Source: Clostridium sp. TW13 (lineage in GTDB: Bacteria; Bacillota; Clostridia; Clostridiales; Clostridiaceae). Taken from it: a DNA stretch of 64,000 nucleotides. The stretch spans positions 930,001-994,000 of the forward strand of contig NZ_BROD01000001.1 in the NCBI RefSeq assembly GCF_024345225.1, given 5' to 3'. Positions 1 to 9,483 of the stretch are shown here, in pieces. Under the pieces are notes generated by a model, which was not told the origin of the DNA, ran no database searches, and saw nothing but the letters and a program-made list of their open reading frames with translations. Made by a program: the position numbers and the translations under genes. Numbering within the stretch: position 1 is the stretch's first letter; every line of letters starts with the position of its first letter.

Positions 1-165
1 CAAAGCAAAGAATTTAATCATTCTTTCAATAGAGAAGTTGCTTATCTTGTAGTTCATTCTATATTACACTTATTGGGTTACGATCATATGGAAGAAGATG
101 AAAAGATAATTATGAGAGGAAGAGAAGAAGAAATACTTAAAAAATTATATTTAACAAGAGATTAG
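1..165 (+). CDS. ybeY: Endoribonuclease YbeY, 3' part only
   Basis: This is the C-terminal 54 residues of a gene cut by the window edge. YbeY is a zinc-dependent endoribonuclease used in rRNA maturation and ribosome quality control. The visible zinc motif H-x3-H-x5-H ([11 protein letters not shown], fragment residues 19-29) is diagnostic of the family. It is followed after 10 bp by dgkA, matching the usual clostridial order ybeY-dgkA-cdd-era-recO. The start lies outside the window. Confidence 0.9.
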   Translation, partial: QSKEFNHSFNREVAYLVVHSILHLLGYDHMEEDEKIIMRGREEEILKKLYLTRD

Positions 166-175
166 GTGAGGGAAT

Positions 176-880
176 ATGAAAGTAAGAAAATTAGTAGATA
201 GCTTTAACTATGCAATAAACGGAATTTTAGATACATTAAGAACTCAGAGGAATATGCAAATTCACTTTGCTGTTACTGTAATAGTACTGATTTCCTGTCT
301 TCTGTTTGACATATCAAAAATTGAATTTTTAATATTATCAATAACAATATGTATGGTGATTTCTGCTGAATTAGTTAATACAGCCATAGAAAGTGTAGTG
401 GATCTGGCTGCTAATTACTATCATCCTGTTGCTAAGATTGCTAAGAATGCAGCAGCTGGTGCTGTGTTAATAACTGCTGTGAATGCAGTGGTAGTTGGCT
501 ATATTATTTTTTGGGATAAGTTAACTAATATAACCTTTAAGGTGCTTGGAGCAATTAAAAGTTCAAGCCCATACACTATTTTTATTGCATTAGTGCTTGT
601 ATGTATATTAACTATAATAGTGAAAGCATATTTTGGGGAAGGAACTCCATTAAAGGGAGGAATGCCTTCAGGGCATAGTGCATTATCTTTTTCCTTAGCA
701 ACAGCTATAACCTTAATTACAGAACAGCCAATTTGTATTGTTTTGAGTTTTCTTATGGCACTAATTACTGCTCAAAGTAGAGTGGATGCAGAAGTACATT
801 CAATATGGGAAGTAGCAGCAGGCGCTGTATTTGGAACTTTATTAACAATATTGGTTTTTAAGATATTTGCTGGGCAGTAA
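176..880 (+). CDS. dgkA: Diacylglycerol/undecaprenol kinase fused to PAP2 phosphatase
   Basis: The 234-residue membrane protein combines two lipid-phosphate domains. Residues 1-115 resemble the small integral-membrane DgkA kinase, with the conserved E-x2-N-x3-E-x3-D pattern in ISAELVNTAIESVVDLAA (about 63-79). Residues 130-230 form a short PAP2-type phosphatase with PSGH (164-167) and SR-x5-H (201-208); the first PAP2 motif (K-x6-RP) is not clear. In Gram-positives DgkA usually recycles undecaprenol. The gene lies 10 bp after ybeY with a GTGAGGG ribosome site. That one protein can both phosphorylate and dephosphorylate lipid is inference. Confidence 0.88.
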   Translation: MKVRKLVDSFNYAINGILDTLRTQRNMQIHFAVTVIVLISCLLFDISKIEFLILSITICMVISAELVNTAIESVVDLAANYYHPVAKIAKNAAAGAVLITAVNAVVVGYIIFWDKLTNITFKVLGAIKSSSPYTIFIALVLVCILTIIVKAYFGEGTPLKGGMPSGHSALSFSLATAITLITEQPICIVLSFLMALITAQSRVDAEVHSIWEVAAGAVFGTLLTILVFKIFAGQ

Positions 881-947
881 GAAAAATAATTGTAATTAGA
901 TGAATTAGTGAGTATAATATGAGATACACTAATTTTTGAAGATAAGT

Positions 948-1100
948 ATGAAAGAATCTATTAAAGCAAGAAAATTAGCATTCTTGTGACATATGTATGA
1001 AGACAATTGTAAGATTTGCGCAAGATGAGAGAATAGAATTATATAATGAAAAAGATTATGTAAAAAGACAATAGAAAAAATTTTGCCAGTTGCTTTTTAA
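948..1100 (+). pseudogene. cdd: Decayed cytidine deaminase (cdd) remnant
   Basis: Between dgkA and era, where clostridia normally carry cdd, short scraps in shifting frames resemble cytidine deaminase. The first reads MKESIKARKLAFL then stop, like the N-terminal helix. A later frame gives RIELYNEKDYVK, and after a frameshift [12 protein letters not shown] then stop, which fits the typical C-terminus (I-x-NEKG-x-Y ... T-x-x-x-LLP-x-AF). The zinc-binding middle is not recognisable. The reading rests on synteny plus two short matches, so it is a moderately confident inference. Confidence 0.5.
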
Positions 1101-1125
1101 AGGCTTGCAAAAACAAGGAGGAACA

Positions 1126-2016
1126 ATGTTTAAATCAGGATTTGTATCAATTGTAGGGAGACCTAATGTAGGAAAGTCAACATTAACGAATTTATTAATG
1201 GGAGAAAAGTTAGCAATAGTTTCTAATAAACCACAAACAACTAGGAAAAATATGCAAACTATATTAACAACTGATGATTATCAAATGATATTTGTAGATA
1301 CACCAGGTATACATAAGCCAAAACATAAACTTGGAGAATTCATGGTAAATGCCGCTAAGGATAGTTTTAAGGATGTTGATTTGGTTTTATTCTTAACAAC
1401 TCCAGAAGGAGATCTTGGAAAAGGGGATCAGTTTATTTTAGAAGCACTTAAAAATACAAAGGCACCTGTATTTTTAGTATTAAATAAGGTGGATGAAAAT
1501 ACAAGAGAAAAGGTAGCTGAAACACTTCAAAAGTATTCATCTGCTTTAGAATTTGCAGAAATAATTCCTATTTCAGCATTGAAATCTAAAAATACAGATA
1601 CATTATTAAAACTTATGGTAGATTATATGCCAGAGGGTCCTAAATATTATCCAGAGGACATGATAACAGATGTACAAGAAAGATTTATAATTTCCGAAAT
1701 AGTAAGAGAAAAAGCTCTTAGAAATTTAAGTCAAGAAGTTCCTCATGGAATAGCTGTTGATATAATTCAGATGAAGCAAAATGATAAGGGAATGTATAAT
1801 ATAGAAGTGGATTTAATTTGCGAGAAGGCATCTCATAAAGGAATCATAATAGGCAAAGATGGCCAAACATTAAAGAAAATTGGTGAAAGAGCAAGAATGG
1901 ATATTGAAAAATTCCTAGATGCTAGAGTTAATCTTAAAATTTGGGTAAAAGTGAGAAAAGAGTGGAGAGACAACCAACTGTTGCTTAACGAATTAGGCTA
2001 TAAAAAGTCTAAATAA
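1126..2016 (+). CDS. era: GTPase Era
   Basis: Era is an essential GTPase that binds the 3' end of 16S rRNA and helps assemble the small subunit. The P-loop GRPNVGKST (residues 11-19), a DTPGIH switch region and NKVD are visible, followed by a C-terminal KH domain containing [15 protein letters not shown]. The start chosen is ATG 1126, placed 5-6 bases after AAGGAGG; an upstream in-frame ATG at 1090 has no ribosome site and overlaps the cdd remnant. At 296 residues the length is normal. recO follows within about 15 bp. Confidence 0.95.
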   Translation: MFKSGFVSIVGRPNVGKSTLTNLLMGEKLAIVSNKPQTTRKNMQTILTTDDYQMIFVDTPGIHKPKHKLGEFMVNAAKDSFKDVDLVLFLTTPEGDLGKGDQFILEALKNTKAPVFLVLNKVDENTREKVAETLQKYSSALEFAEIIPISALKSKNTDTLLKLMVDYMPEGPKYYPEDMITDVQERFIISEIVREKALRNLSQEVPHGIAVDIIQMKQNDKGMYNIEVDLICEKASHKGIIIGKDGQTLKKIGERARMDIEKFLDARVNLKIWVKVRKEWRDNQLLLNELGYKKSK

Positions 2017-2030
2017 AGGGGGCATCTATT

Positions 2031-2771
2031 CTGGGTTTAGTAAAAACTAAGGGTGTAGTAATAAAAACAAAGGATTTTAAAGAAAATGATAAGTTGGTAT
2101 GGATATTTTCTCAGGAAAGGGGAAAAATTACAACTATAGCGAAGGGAGCAAAAAAAAGCAAAAGTAAGTTTTTGTCTCCTACTCTTCCTTTAGCTTATGG
2201 AGAATTTGTAATGTTCAAAGGAAAAAGTTTATATAATTTACAAGAGGTAAAATTATTAAATTCCTTTCAGAAGCTACTTGATAATTTAGAAAAGCTTACA
2301 TATTCCTCTTACGTTTGTGAATTAGTAGATATATCAATGCAGGATGAAGAACCAAATGAAGAGCTATATAAGGATTTTATAACATGTCTGTACTTACTAG
2401 ATACAGATGCTTTAGATTATGAATTGCTAATTAGAGCGTTTGAGCTGAAGGTGCTAAAAGCCACAGGATATGGATTGAATTTTGATAATTGCGTTATTTG
2501 CAAGAGAAAGTTGAATAGCTCTGATTACATAAATTTATCATATTATGGAGGCGTTTGTGAAGATTGTGAAAAAACAAATGGATTAAAGATTTCAAAAGCA
2601 GCTTTCAGTGCTTTGAGATTTTTAAATAAGACTTCTATGGATAAAGTTTATAGATTATCTTTGAGCAAAGATGTAAAGAAGGAAATAGAGAAGATTAATA
2701 CTTCAATTATTTTTTCTAATTATTCGAAGAAACCAAAAAGTCTGGAAATGTTAAAATTTATAGAGGAGTGA
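2031..2771 (+). CDS. recO: DNA repair protein RecO (non-canonical start)
   Basis: RecO is a recombination mediator that loads RecA in the RecFOR pathway. The N-terminal OB-fold begins LGLVKTKGVVIKTKDFKEND, and a zinc motif C-x2-C...C-x2-C lies near residues 150-185. The first ordinary start in frame is TTG 2094, which would delete the first 21 residues of the OB-fold. Homology clearly extends back to about 2031, where only CTG (2031) or ATT (2028) is available, 5-9 bases after the strong site AAAGGGGG (2015-2022). CTG is used here. Translation may be coupled to era. Confidence 0.85.
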   Translation: MGLVKTKGVVIKTKDFKENDKLVWIFSQERGKITTIAKGAKKSKSKFLSPTLPLAYGEFVMFKGKSLYNLQEVKLLNSFQKLLDNLEKLTYSSYVCELVDISMQDEEPNEELYKDFITCLYLLDTDALDYELLIRAFELKVLKATGYGLNFDNCVICKRKLNSSDYINLSYYGGVCEDCEKTNGLKISKAAFSALRFLNKTSMDKVYRLSLSKDVKKEIEKINTSIIFSNYSKKPKSLEMLKFIEE

Positions 2772-2776
2772 AAAAA

Positions 2777-3400
2777 ATGAGCGAAATTACTTTGGAAAAA
2801 GTTGATCTTGTAAAAGATAGAATGGGTGTAAGTTATGCTGAAGCTAAAGAAGCATTAGAGATGAATGATGGAGATGTTTTAGAAGCTATTATATACTTAG
2901 AGAAAAAAATTAATGATGAGCTTACAGAAAAATATGGCGATGCAAATTGTTGGAATGAAGAGAACGAAAACAATAAGTATGAAACAATTGAAGATTTTAA
3001 AGTATGGTTAAAGGAATTGATTAATAAAGGTAATGTAAGCAGAGTCAAGATAAGAAAAGATGAAAAAGTTCTAGTAGATATACCTGTTAATGCAGGAATA
3101 GCAGCTGGTGTCATTGCAATAGTTATACCTCAATTACTTGCTATAGGTATAATAACTGCCATTGCTACTAAGCTTACAATAGAAATCACTAAGGATGATG
3201 GTACTGTAGAGGTAATAAATAAGATGGTAGCAAAAGCTGCTAAGGATGTTTCTGAAAAGACTCAGGATGTTGTTTCAAATGTAAAAGCTAAAGTGTCTTC
3301 AGTTAAATCAGATTTAGGACATCACACAAAAAATGGAAATACAAAAGCTGAAAGTGAGAGTATTTATTCCTATACTGTTAATTTTGATGAAGAACAGTAG
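2777..3400 (+). CDS. UBA/TS-N-like plus DUF4342 protein
   Basis: This 207-residue protein starts with a UBA/TS-N-like helical domain (KVDLVKDRMGVSYAEAKEAL, about 4-45), as in EF-Ts and nascent-chain factors. A DUF4342-type region follows, with a charged strand, the hydrophobic segment AGVIAIVIPQLLAIGIITAI and an acidic tail. It is probably membrane-associated. ATG 2777 lies 8 bases after GAGGAG; the GTG at 2768 overlaps the ribosome site and the recO stop. It is the last gene of the era-recO run. The biochemical function is unknown. Confidence 0.8.
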   Translation: MSEITLEKVDLVKDRMGVSYAEAKEALEMNDGDVLEAIIYLEKKINDELTEKYGDANCWNEENENNKYETIEDFKVWLKELINKGNVSRVKIRKDEKVLVDIPVNAGIAAGVIAIVIPQLLAIGIITAIATKLTIEITKDDGTVEVINKMVAKAAKDVSEKTQDVVSNVKAKVSSVKSDLGHHTKNGNTKAESESIYSYTVNFDEEQ

Positions 3401-3452
3401 CATTTTGAAGTAAAAGGGATATACTGCTAAATAAATCATCTATTGATAGAAA

Positions 3453-3567
3453 AATTTCAGTGATTTGTGCGATTTTTCAGAAAATTCAGCTTAGTAAAAA
3501 AATTGTTTGTATTATATAATTGATATATAGAATATATATCATAAACAAAGCTACAATCACTGAAATT
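3453..3567. repeat. Inverted repeat bracketing the ccpN-like promoter
   Basis: AATTTCAGTGATT at 3453-3465 recurs as its exact reverse complement AATCACTGAAATT at 3555-3567, leaving an 89-bp interval rich in TATA-like sequence. The arms could form a long-range stem in the leader RNA or be paired operator half-sites for a looping regulator. No T-run follows, so it is not an intrinsic terminator. Confidence 0.6.
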
Positions 3568-3604
3568 CTATATCTATTATAGATGTTAGAAAGAAGGGAA
3601 AAGT

Positions 3605-4246
3605 TTGAAGTTAACGCCAAGACAGCAAGTTATAGTCAATCTAGTGAGGGATGGACAACCAATAACAAGTGAAGCTCTTGCCGCTAAAGTAGGGGTTACC
3701 AGAGCAGCATTGCGACCAGATTTAGCTATATTAACCATGCTTGGAATTTTGGATGCACGTCCTAAGGTTGGATATATATATGTAGAAAAGCCATCTGAGA
3801 GCTTAGTTAAGCAATATATATCTAATATTAAGGTTGGAGAGATAATGTCAAAACCAGTTTTTATTAGTGAAGAGGTTACTGTTTATGATGCTATAGTCTT
3901 GATCTTTTTAAATGATGTTGGAACTATGTTTGTTGTAGATAGTGATCAATGTTTGATTGGAGCAGTTTCTAGAAAAGATTTCTTGAAGATTGCTATTGGA
4001 GGAACAGATATACATAAGGTACCAGTTGGTGTTATTATGACAAGAATGCCTAACATTATTTGGGCAGAATCAGAGGAAAGTGCATTTAGTGCAGCAAAAA
4101 AGATTATAACACATGAAATAGATTGTATTCCTGTAGTTGAAAGGGTAGCTTCTACAATGGAAAAAGAACAACTTAGAATAGTAGGAAAAATATCTAAAAC
4201 TAATATAACTAAGTTATTTTTAAAGTTAGCAGATAATAATATATAA
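3605..4246 (+). CDS. ccpN: CcpN-like HTH-CBS transcriptional regulator
   Basis: The 213-residue protein has an N-terminal winged helix (TPRQQVIVNLVRDGQPITSE, residues 3-60) and a pair of CBS domains (about 75-205). This is the layout of CcpN/YqzB, the Bacillus repressor of gluconeogenic genes that senses adenine nucleotides. It lies 130 bp upstream of ppdK, which fits control of the PEP/pyruvate node, but no PpsR-type kinase gene is present. The TTG start follows AGAAAGAAGGGAA. A 13-bp inverted repeat brackets the likely promoter upstream. Confidence 0.82.
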   Translation: MKLTPRQQVIVNLVRDGQPITSEALAAKVGVTRAALRPDLAILTMLGILDARPKVGYIYVEKPSESLVKQYISNIKVGEIMSKPVFISEEVTVYDAIVLIFLNDVGTMFVVDSDQCLIGAVSRKDFLKIAIGGTDIHKVPVGVIMTRMPNIIWAESEESAFSAAKKIITHEIDCIPVVERVASTMEKEQLRIVGKISKTNITKLFLKLADNNI

Positions 4247-4375
4247 ATATAGAAATTAAAACAATTGAAAAAATGTAAATGTTTTAAATGGTCAATAAGC
4301 TATTAACAAAGCTTTGCTTTGCTTTAATATAAATATAAATAAATTAAATCTAGTATTGAACGGAGGAGTATTGAG

Positions 4376-7006
4376 ATGGAAAATAAGAAGTATGTATACC
4401 TTTTTAAAGAAGGTAGTGCATCAATGAAGAATCTCTTGGGAGGTAAGGGTGCCAATTTAGCAGAAATGACCTTATTAGGTATTCCAGTTCCACAAGGCTT
4501 TACAGTAACTACAGAAGCATGTAATAAGTACTATGATGATGGAAAGATGATTTCCAAGGAAATAATGGATGAAATTTCTGTTAAGATGGGTGAATTAGAA
4601 GAGATAACAGGAAAGAAATTTGGTAGTTTAGAGAATCCACTACTAGTATCAGTAAGATCTGGTGCAAGGGTATCAATGCCAGGAATGATGGATACTATTT
4701 TAAATTTAGGGTTAAATGATGAAACAGTTGAAGCTATGATTAAATTAACTAATAATCCTAGATTCGTATATGATTCATATAGAAGATTTATTCAGATGTT
4801 CTCAGATGTTGTTATGGGAATTGAGAAAAGATTATTTGAAGATAGAATTGATGAAATTAAAGCTGAAAAGGGTGTTAAGTTTGATACAGAATTAACTGCT
4901 GATGACTTAAAGGTTTTAATTCAAAGATACAAAGAATTATACAAAAAAGAAATGTCAAAGGACTTCCCACAAGATCCAAAGGAACAGTTAATTGAATCTA
5001 TTACAGCAGTATTTAGATCATGGGATAACCCAAGAGCTATTGTATATAGAAGATTGAACGATATACCTGGAAACTGGGGAACAGCCGTAAATGTTCAACA
5101 AATGGTATTTGGTAATAAAGGAGAAACTTCTGGTACAGGAGTTGCATTCTCAAGAAACCCTGCTACAGGAGAAAAGAAGATTTATGGTGAATACTTAATG
5201 AATGCTCAAGGTGAAGATGTTGTTGCTGGTATAAGAACACCACAACCAATTTCTCAATTAGCAGAACAAAATGCTAAGATTTATGAGCAATTTGAATCAA
5301 TAGTTCATACTCTAGAAAATCATTACAAAGATATGCAAGATATGGAATTCACTATAGAAGATGGAACATTATATTTCTTACAAACTAGAAATGGCAAGAG
5401 AACAGCTCAAGCTGCATTAAAGATTGCTGTTGATTTAGTTGAGGAAGGAATGCTTTCAAAAGAGGAAGCAATTTTAAAGGTTGAGCCAAAACAATTAGAT
5501 TCAATACTTCACCCAACTTTTGCTCCAGAAGCATTAAAGAAGGCGGAATTAGTGGCAAAAGGCTTACCAGCTTCTCCAGGAGCAGCATGTGGTAAAGTTG
5601 CATTTACTGCAGAAGAAGCTAAGGAAAGAGCTGAAAATGGTGAAAAGGTAGTTTTAGTAAGACTTGAAACTTCACCAGAAGATATTGAAGGAATGATAGC
5701 AGCACAAGGTATCCTTACTGTAAGAGGTGGTATGACTTCTCATGCAGCAGTTGTTGCAAGAGGTATGGGAACTTGCTGTGTAGCTGGTTGTGGAGAGCTT
5801 AAAGTTAATGAAGCAAAGAAAACTTTAGAAGTTCAAGGTAAGGTTTTAACTACTAATGATTGGATTTCTATTGATGGTTCAACAGGAAATGTTTATGCTG
5901 AAGCTGTTAATACTGTTTCTCCAGAAATATCAGGTGACTTTGCAACATTTATGAAATGGGCAGATGAAATCAGAAAATTACAAGTAAGAACTAATGCAGA
6001 TACCCCAAGAGATGCTAAGCAAGCAGTACAATTTGGTGCTGAAGGTGTTGGTCTATGTAGAACAGAGCATATGTTCTTTGCTGAAGATAGAATAGCTGCT
6101 GTTAGAGAAATGATAGTTTCTAAGAGCATAGAGCAAAGAAAGAAAGCATTAGAAAAATTACTTCCAATGCAAAAAGGTGATTTTATAGGAATTTTTGAGG
6201 CTCTTGAAGGTAGACCAGTTACTATAAGATTCTTGGATCCACCACTACATGAATTCTTACCAACAGCTGAGGAAGATATCCAAAACTTAGCTAAGGAAAT
6301 GAATTTAACTTATGAAGACTTAAAGGAAACTATTGATGAACTTCATGAATTTAACCCTATGATGGGTCATAGAGGATGTCGTCTTGCAGTTTCTTATCCA
6401 GAAATAGCTGAAATGCAAACTAGAGCTGTTATTGAGGCTGCTATAGAGGTTAGAGAATCAAAGGGATATGAAATTATTCCTGAAATTATGATTCCTCTTG
6501 TTGGAGAAATTAAGGAATTGAAATATGTTAAGGATATAGTTGTTAGAACTGCTGAAGCTGTTCTTGCAGAAAAGAATGTTAAATTTGATTATCATATAGG
6601 TACAATGATAGAAATACCAAGAGCAGCATTAACAGCTGATGCAATTGCAAAAGAAGCTGAATTCTTCTCTTTTGGTACAAATGACTTAACTCAAATGACA
6701 TTTGGTTTCTCAAGAGATGATGCTGCTAAGTTCTTAAAAGATTACTATGAAAAGAAGATTTACGAACAAGATCCATTTGCAAAGCTTGATCAGACAGGAG
6801 TTGGTCAATTAGTACAAATGGCAGCTGAAAAAGGTAGATCAGTTAGATCAAACATTAAGCTTGGAATTTGTGGAGAACATGGTGGAGATCCATCATCAAT
6901 TGAATTCTGCCACAATATAGGTCTAAACTATGTTTCTTGTTCTCCATTCAGAGTTCCTGCAGCTAGACTTGCAGCAGCTCAAGCACAAGTAAAGAATAAG
7001 AGATAA
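4376..7006 (+). CDS. ppdK: Pyruvate, phosphate dikinase
   Basis: PPDK interconverts pyruvate + ATP + Pi with PEP + AMP + PPi in the cytoplasm. The 876-residue length matches clostridial PPDK. Visible parts are the N-terminal ATP-grasp domain, the swivelling phospho-histidine domain with GGMTSHAAVVARGMGTCC (catalytic His near 455), and the C-terminal PEP/pyruvate barrel with FGTNDLTQMTFGFSRDD and the catalytic Cys in LGICGEHGGDP (near 830). The start ATG follows CGGAGGAG. A strong terminator follows. The CcpN-like gene upstream is the likely regulator. Confidence 0.97.
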   Translation: MENKKYVYLFKEGSASMKNLLGGKGANLAEMTLLGIPVPQGFTVTTEACNKYYDDGKMISKEIMDEISVKMGELEEITGKKFGSLENPLLVSVRSGARVSMPGMMDTILNLGLNDETVEAMIKLTNNPRFVYDSYRRFIQMFSDVVMGIEKRLFEDRIDEIKAEKGVKFDTELTADDLKVLIQRYKELYKKEMSKDFPQDPKEQLIESITAVFRSWDNPRAIVYRRLNDIPGNWGTAVNVQQMVFGNKGETSGTGVAFSRNPATGEKKIYGEYLMNAQGEDVVAGIRTPQPISQLAEQNAKIYEQFESIVHTLENHYKDMQDMEFTIEDGTLYFLQTRNGKRTAQAALKIAVDLVEEGMLSKEEAILKVEPKQLDSILHPTFAPEALKKAELVAKGLPASPGAACGKVAFTAEEAKERAENGEKVVLVRLETSPEDIEGMIAAQGILTVRGGMTSHAAVVARGMGTCCVAGCGELKVNEAKKTLEVQGKVLTTNDWISIDGSTGNVYAEAVNTVSPEISGDFATFMKWADEIRKLQVRTNADTPRDAKQAVQFGAEGVGLCRTEHMFFAEDRIAAVREMIVSKSIEQRKKALEKLLPMQKGDFIGIFEALEGRPVTIRFLDPPLHEFLPTAEEDIQNLAKEMNLTYEDLKETIDELHEFNPMMGHRGCRLAVSYPEIAEMQTRAVIEAAIEVRESKGYEIIPEIMIPLVGEIKELKYVKDIVVRTAEAVLAEKNVKFDYHIGTMIEIPRAALTADAIAKEAEFFSFGTNDLTQMTFGFSRDDAAKFLKDYYEKKIYEQDPFAKLDQTGVGQLVQMAAEKGRSVRSNIKLGICGEHGGDPSSIEFCHNIGLNYVSCSPFRVPAARLAAAQAQVKNKR

Positions 7007-7067
7007 TTTGAAATAAAAAAATATAACTGTAGCTTATATAGTTGCTAAAAGATTAAAGTAAGAATGT

Positions 7068-7120
7068 AGGATAGTGTAACTTAAATTCATTATTGATTTT
7101 AAGTACACTATCCTATTTGT
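7068..7120 (+). terminator. ppdK intrinsic terminator
   Basis: A long imperfect hairpin pairs AGGATAGTGTAACTTAAA (from 7068) with TTTAAGTACACTATCCT (to 7114), followed by ATTTGTATTTT. It lies about 60 bp after the ppdK stop. Confidence 0.75.
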
Positions 7121-7177
7121 ATTTTGAAGTATTTATATAGAAATTAAGAAGATTTGCCATATCTTTAACAATAAACA

Positions 7178-7232
7178 CAAAAAACTTCAAACTCACCTAT
7201 GTAATATTAATTTGGTAAGTTGAAGTTTTTTA
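7178..7232. terminator. Terminator serving the minus-strand CotS-like gene
   Basis: AAAAAACTTCAA and TTGAAGTTTTTT (with further CTCACC/GGTAAG pairing) form a hairpin just beyond the 3' end of the minus-strand gene. The flanking A- and T-runs could make it bidirectional between the convergent ppdK and kinase genes. Confidence 0.7.
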
Positions 7233-7238
7233 TATAAA

Positions 7239-8288
7239 CTAATTTAGCAAATCATGAGATATTTTACACATAAAGTCAAATTGTGATTCAGCTTTATCGT
7301 TTATTTTTCGCATTAAATTGCAAAATGATATTTTATTTACTTTATTGAGATTATTATAGTAATCTCTACTAAGACGCCAATATTTTTGAGGAAATAAAAT
7401 ATAAGCTAATACATAAGCTAAGTCATCTTGATTAAGTTTCTTTATTGAATTGTAAGCAGCTAGACAATTTTGAGTAAGATCCAGATTCCAATTAGTATTG
7501 TCCCGTCTTAATAATCTTCTAAAGAAATAACCTATATCGTGAGCTGAAAAATCTATACAACATTTGTCAAAATCTATGATGCAAGTTTCACCATTTGAAT
7601 CTATTAAAATATTCTTATTTACATAATCACCATGACATATTGAACGAGATAGATTGTCTACATTTATTGAAGCAGCTAGATTAAATGCTTTTTTTGCTAA
7701 TTGTAAGTTTATTTCAAAAGTAGATAGAAACATAGAGGAAAAGGTATCATTGGTAATGACAGCTTTATTATAACAATTCAATAGTTGTTCAAGATGTTTC
7801 CCAAGGGATATGTATAAATCATCATATCCGGTTTTAAAATTACTACCATGTATTGGAGTGAAATTTTCTGAACATTTGTGAAGCTTAGCTAGAGTTTTTG
7901 TAACATTTATCAAAGTATCCATGGAATCATAGTCACACTTTTCACCGTGAATCCATGGGGTTAATATAAAAAGCATTGAATTATAATTTACAAATCTACT
8001 TCCATTCTTTGAAGGTAAAAATCTTGCTACATGAATGCCATTTCTATATAGCCATTCCACTACTGAATAAATAAAAAGCAAGTCTTTTTCATTATAGTAT
8101 ACTTTTTTTAGGCAAAACAAAGTGTTATCTTGAGATTCAATTTTGTAAACAGCCCTTTGCTTATCAGTATTTTTTACTTTAATTTCTTCTATAGTTGAAT
8201 TAAAAACATTAAATTCAGGTAATATATTTTTAATTATTTCTTCCTGAGATAAATTGAATTTTTGTATATTTTGTTCTTTCATAGGCAT
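7239..8288 (-). CDS. CotS-family spore coat kinase-like protein
   Basis: This 349-residue protein has the aminoglycoside-phosphotransferase/CotS fold: an N-lobe with FCLKKVYYNEKDLLFI, a catalytic loop CHGDYVNKNILID (HGD-x4-N) and a metal-binding IIDFDKC. CotS/YsxE/YutH proteins associate with the spore coat, and some phosphorylate coat proteins. The start ATG is 6 bases after AAGGAGG. It is monocistronic, transcribed against its neighbours, and its 166-bp upstream gap is shared with dgt. The substrate is not evident from sequence. Confidence 0.78.
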   Translation of the reverse strand: MPMKEQNIQKFNLSQEEIIKNILPEFNVFNSTIEEIKVKNTDKQRAVYKIESQDNTLFCLKKVYYNEKDLLFIYSVVEWLYRNGIHVARFLPSKNGSRFVNYNSMLFILTPWIHGEKCDYDSMDTLINVTKTLAKLHKCSENFTPIHGSNFKTGYDDLYISLGKHLEQLLNCYNKAVITNDTFSSMFLSTFEINLQLAKKAFNLAASINVDNLSRSICHGDYVNKNILIDSNGETCIIDFDKCCIDFSAHDIGYFFRRLLRRDNTNWNLDLTQNCLAAYNSIKKLNQDDLAYVLAYILFPQKYWRLSRDYYNNLNKVNKISFCNLMRKINDKAESQFDFMCKISHDLLN

Positions 8289-8454
8289 AGAAGACCTCCT
8301 TATTAAGCAACTTATTAATATAAGATATTAATGAAATTTATTTATTATACTTAAAATAATAAATAAGTAATATATAAGTTGATACAAAGATATATATTTA
8401 AAGTTAGAGGATTTTTTCAATTAGAGTAGAATAATATATTTAAGGAGGGGTTGT

Positions 8455-9483
8455 ATGAATATAAGAGAGAAAAATCAAAGTTTAGAAGAGTTGACATTGA
8501 TTAAAGAGGCTAAATGTTCAAAGGACACCTTAGGTAGAGTGTTTAAGGAACAGGAAGATGATATAAGAACTGTCTTTATGGTGGATAGGGACAGAATTAT
8601 TCATTGCAAATCTTTTAGAAGGTTGAAACATAAGACTCAAGTATTTATAAAAACTTCTGGCGACCATTATAGAACGAGACTTACTCATACTATTGAAGTA
8701 TCACAAATTGCAAGAACTATAGCTGTAGGAATCAGAGTTAATGAATATCTAGCAGAAGCAATTGCCATGGGGCATGATTTAGGGCATGTAGCTTTTGCAC
8801 ATACAGGAGAAAGTGTATTAAATAGTATGCTTAAAGATGGATTCAGGCATAATGAGCAGAGTGTAAGAATAGTATCTAAATTGGAGAATGATGGAAAAGG
8901 TCTGAATTTAACAAGAGAAGTTATAGACGGAATACTCAATCATAGTGGATTTAGCAATGAATTTTCTGAAGCTAAGACTTTGGAAGGACAAATTGTTAGA
9001 TTTAGTGATAAGATTGCATACGTAAATCATGATATTGATGATTCTATTAGAGCTGGTTTACTATCAGAAGAAGAATTACCTAAAGATATAGTAGAGATTT
9101 TGGGGAAAAGTAATAGTGAAAGAATAGACACTTTAGTTCATGACTTAGTTAATAATACTATTAGAAATATAGAAAATAATGAGGTTAAAGTATCCTTAAG
9201 CAAAGAAAAAGGAGAAGCTTTAGCTGAACTTAGAAAATTTATGTTTAAAAATATTTATCTTGGGGATATCTTAGATATAGAAAGAAAAAAGGCTAGTTTT
9301 GTTATTGAAAATGTGGTAAAATATTATTTCGTCCATCCTGAGCAAATGCCACTAATTTATAGGAATATAGCTGAAGAAGAAGGAATAGAGCGAGGAGTTG
9401 CAGACTACATAGCAGGAATGAGCGATGATTATTGTCTTAGCACATTTAATAAAATTTATGTACCTAAAATTGTGGTATATTAG
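8455..9483 (+). CDS. dgt: dGTPase-like HD phosphohydrolase
   Basis: Dgt-type enzymes hydrolyse dNTPs to the deoxynucleoside plus triphosphate. The HD metal site is spread over [32 protein letters not shown] and a later NHDIDD. The 342-residue length matches the shorter Gram-positive class. The start follows AAGGAGGGG. Location directly before dnaG and rpoD is the usual clostridial order. Exact nucleotide specificity cannot be read from the sequence. Confidence 0.9.
   Translation: MNIREKNQSLEELTLIKEAKCSKDTLGRVFKEQEDDIRTVFMVDRDRIIHCKSFRRLKHKTQVFIKTSGDHYRTRLTHTIEVSQIARTIAVGIRVNEYLAEAIAMGHDLGHVAFAHTGESVLNSMLKDGFRHNEQSVRIVSKLENDGKGLNLTREVIDGILNHSGFSNEFSEAKTLEGQIVRFSDKIAYVNHDIDDSIRAGLLSEEELPKDIVEILGKSNSERIDTLVHDLVNNTIRNIENNEVKVSLSKEKGEALAELRKFMFKNIYLGDILDIERKKASFVIENVVKYYFVHPEQMPLIYRNIAEEEGIERGVADYIAGMSDDYCLSTFNKIYVPKIVVY

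Noticed and set aside
2833-3114. Minus-strand ORF within the DUF4342 gene
   Set aside because: It is a shadow ORF with no ribosome site, opposite a gene with clear domain similarity.
5385-6129. Minus-strand ORFs within ppdK
   Set aside because: They are shadows of a highly conserved enzyme and lack start signals.
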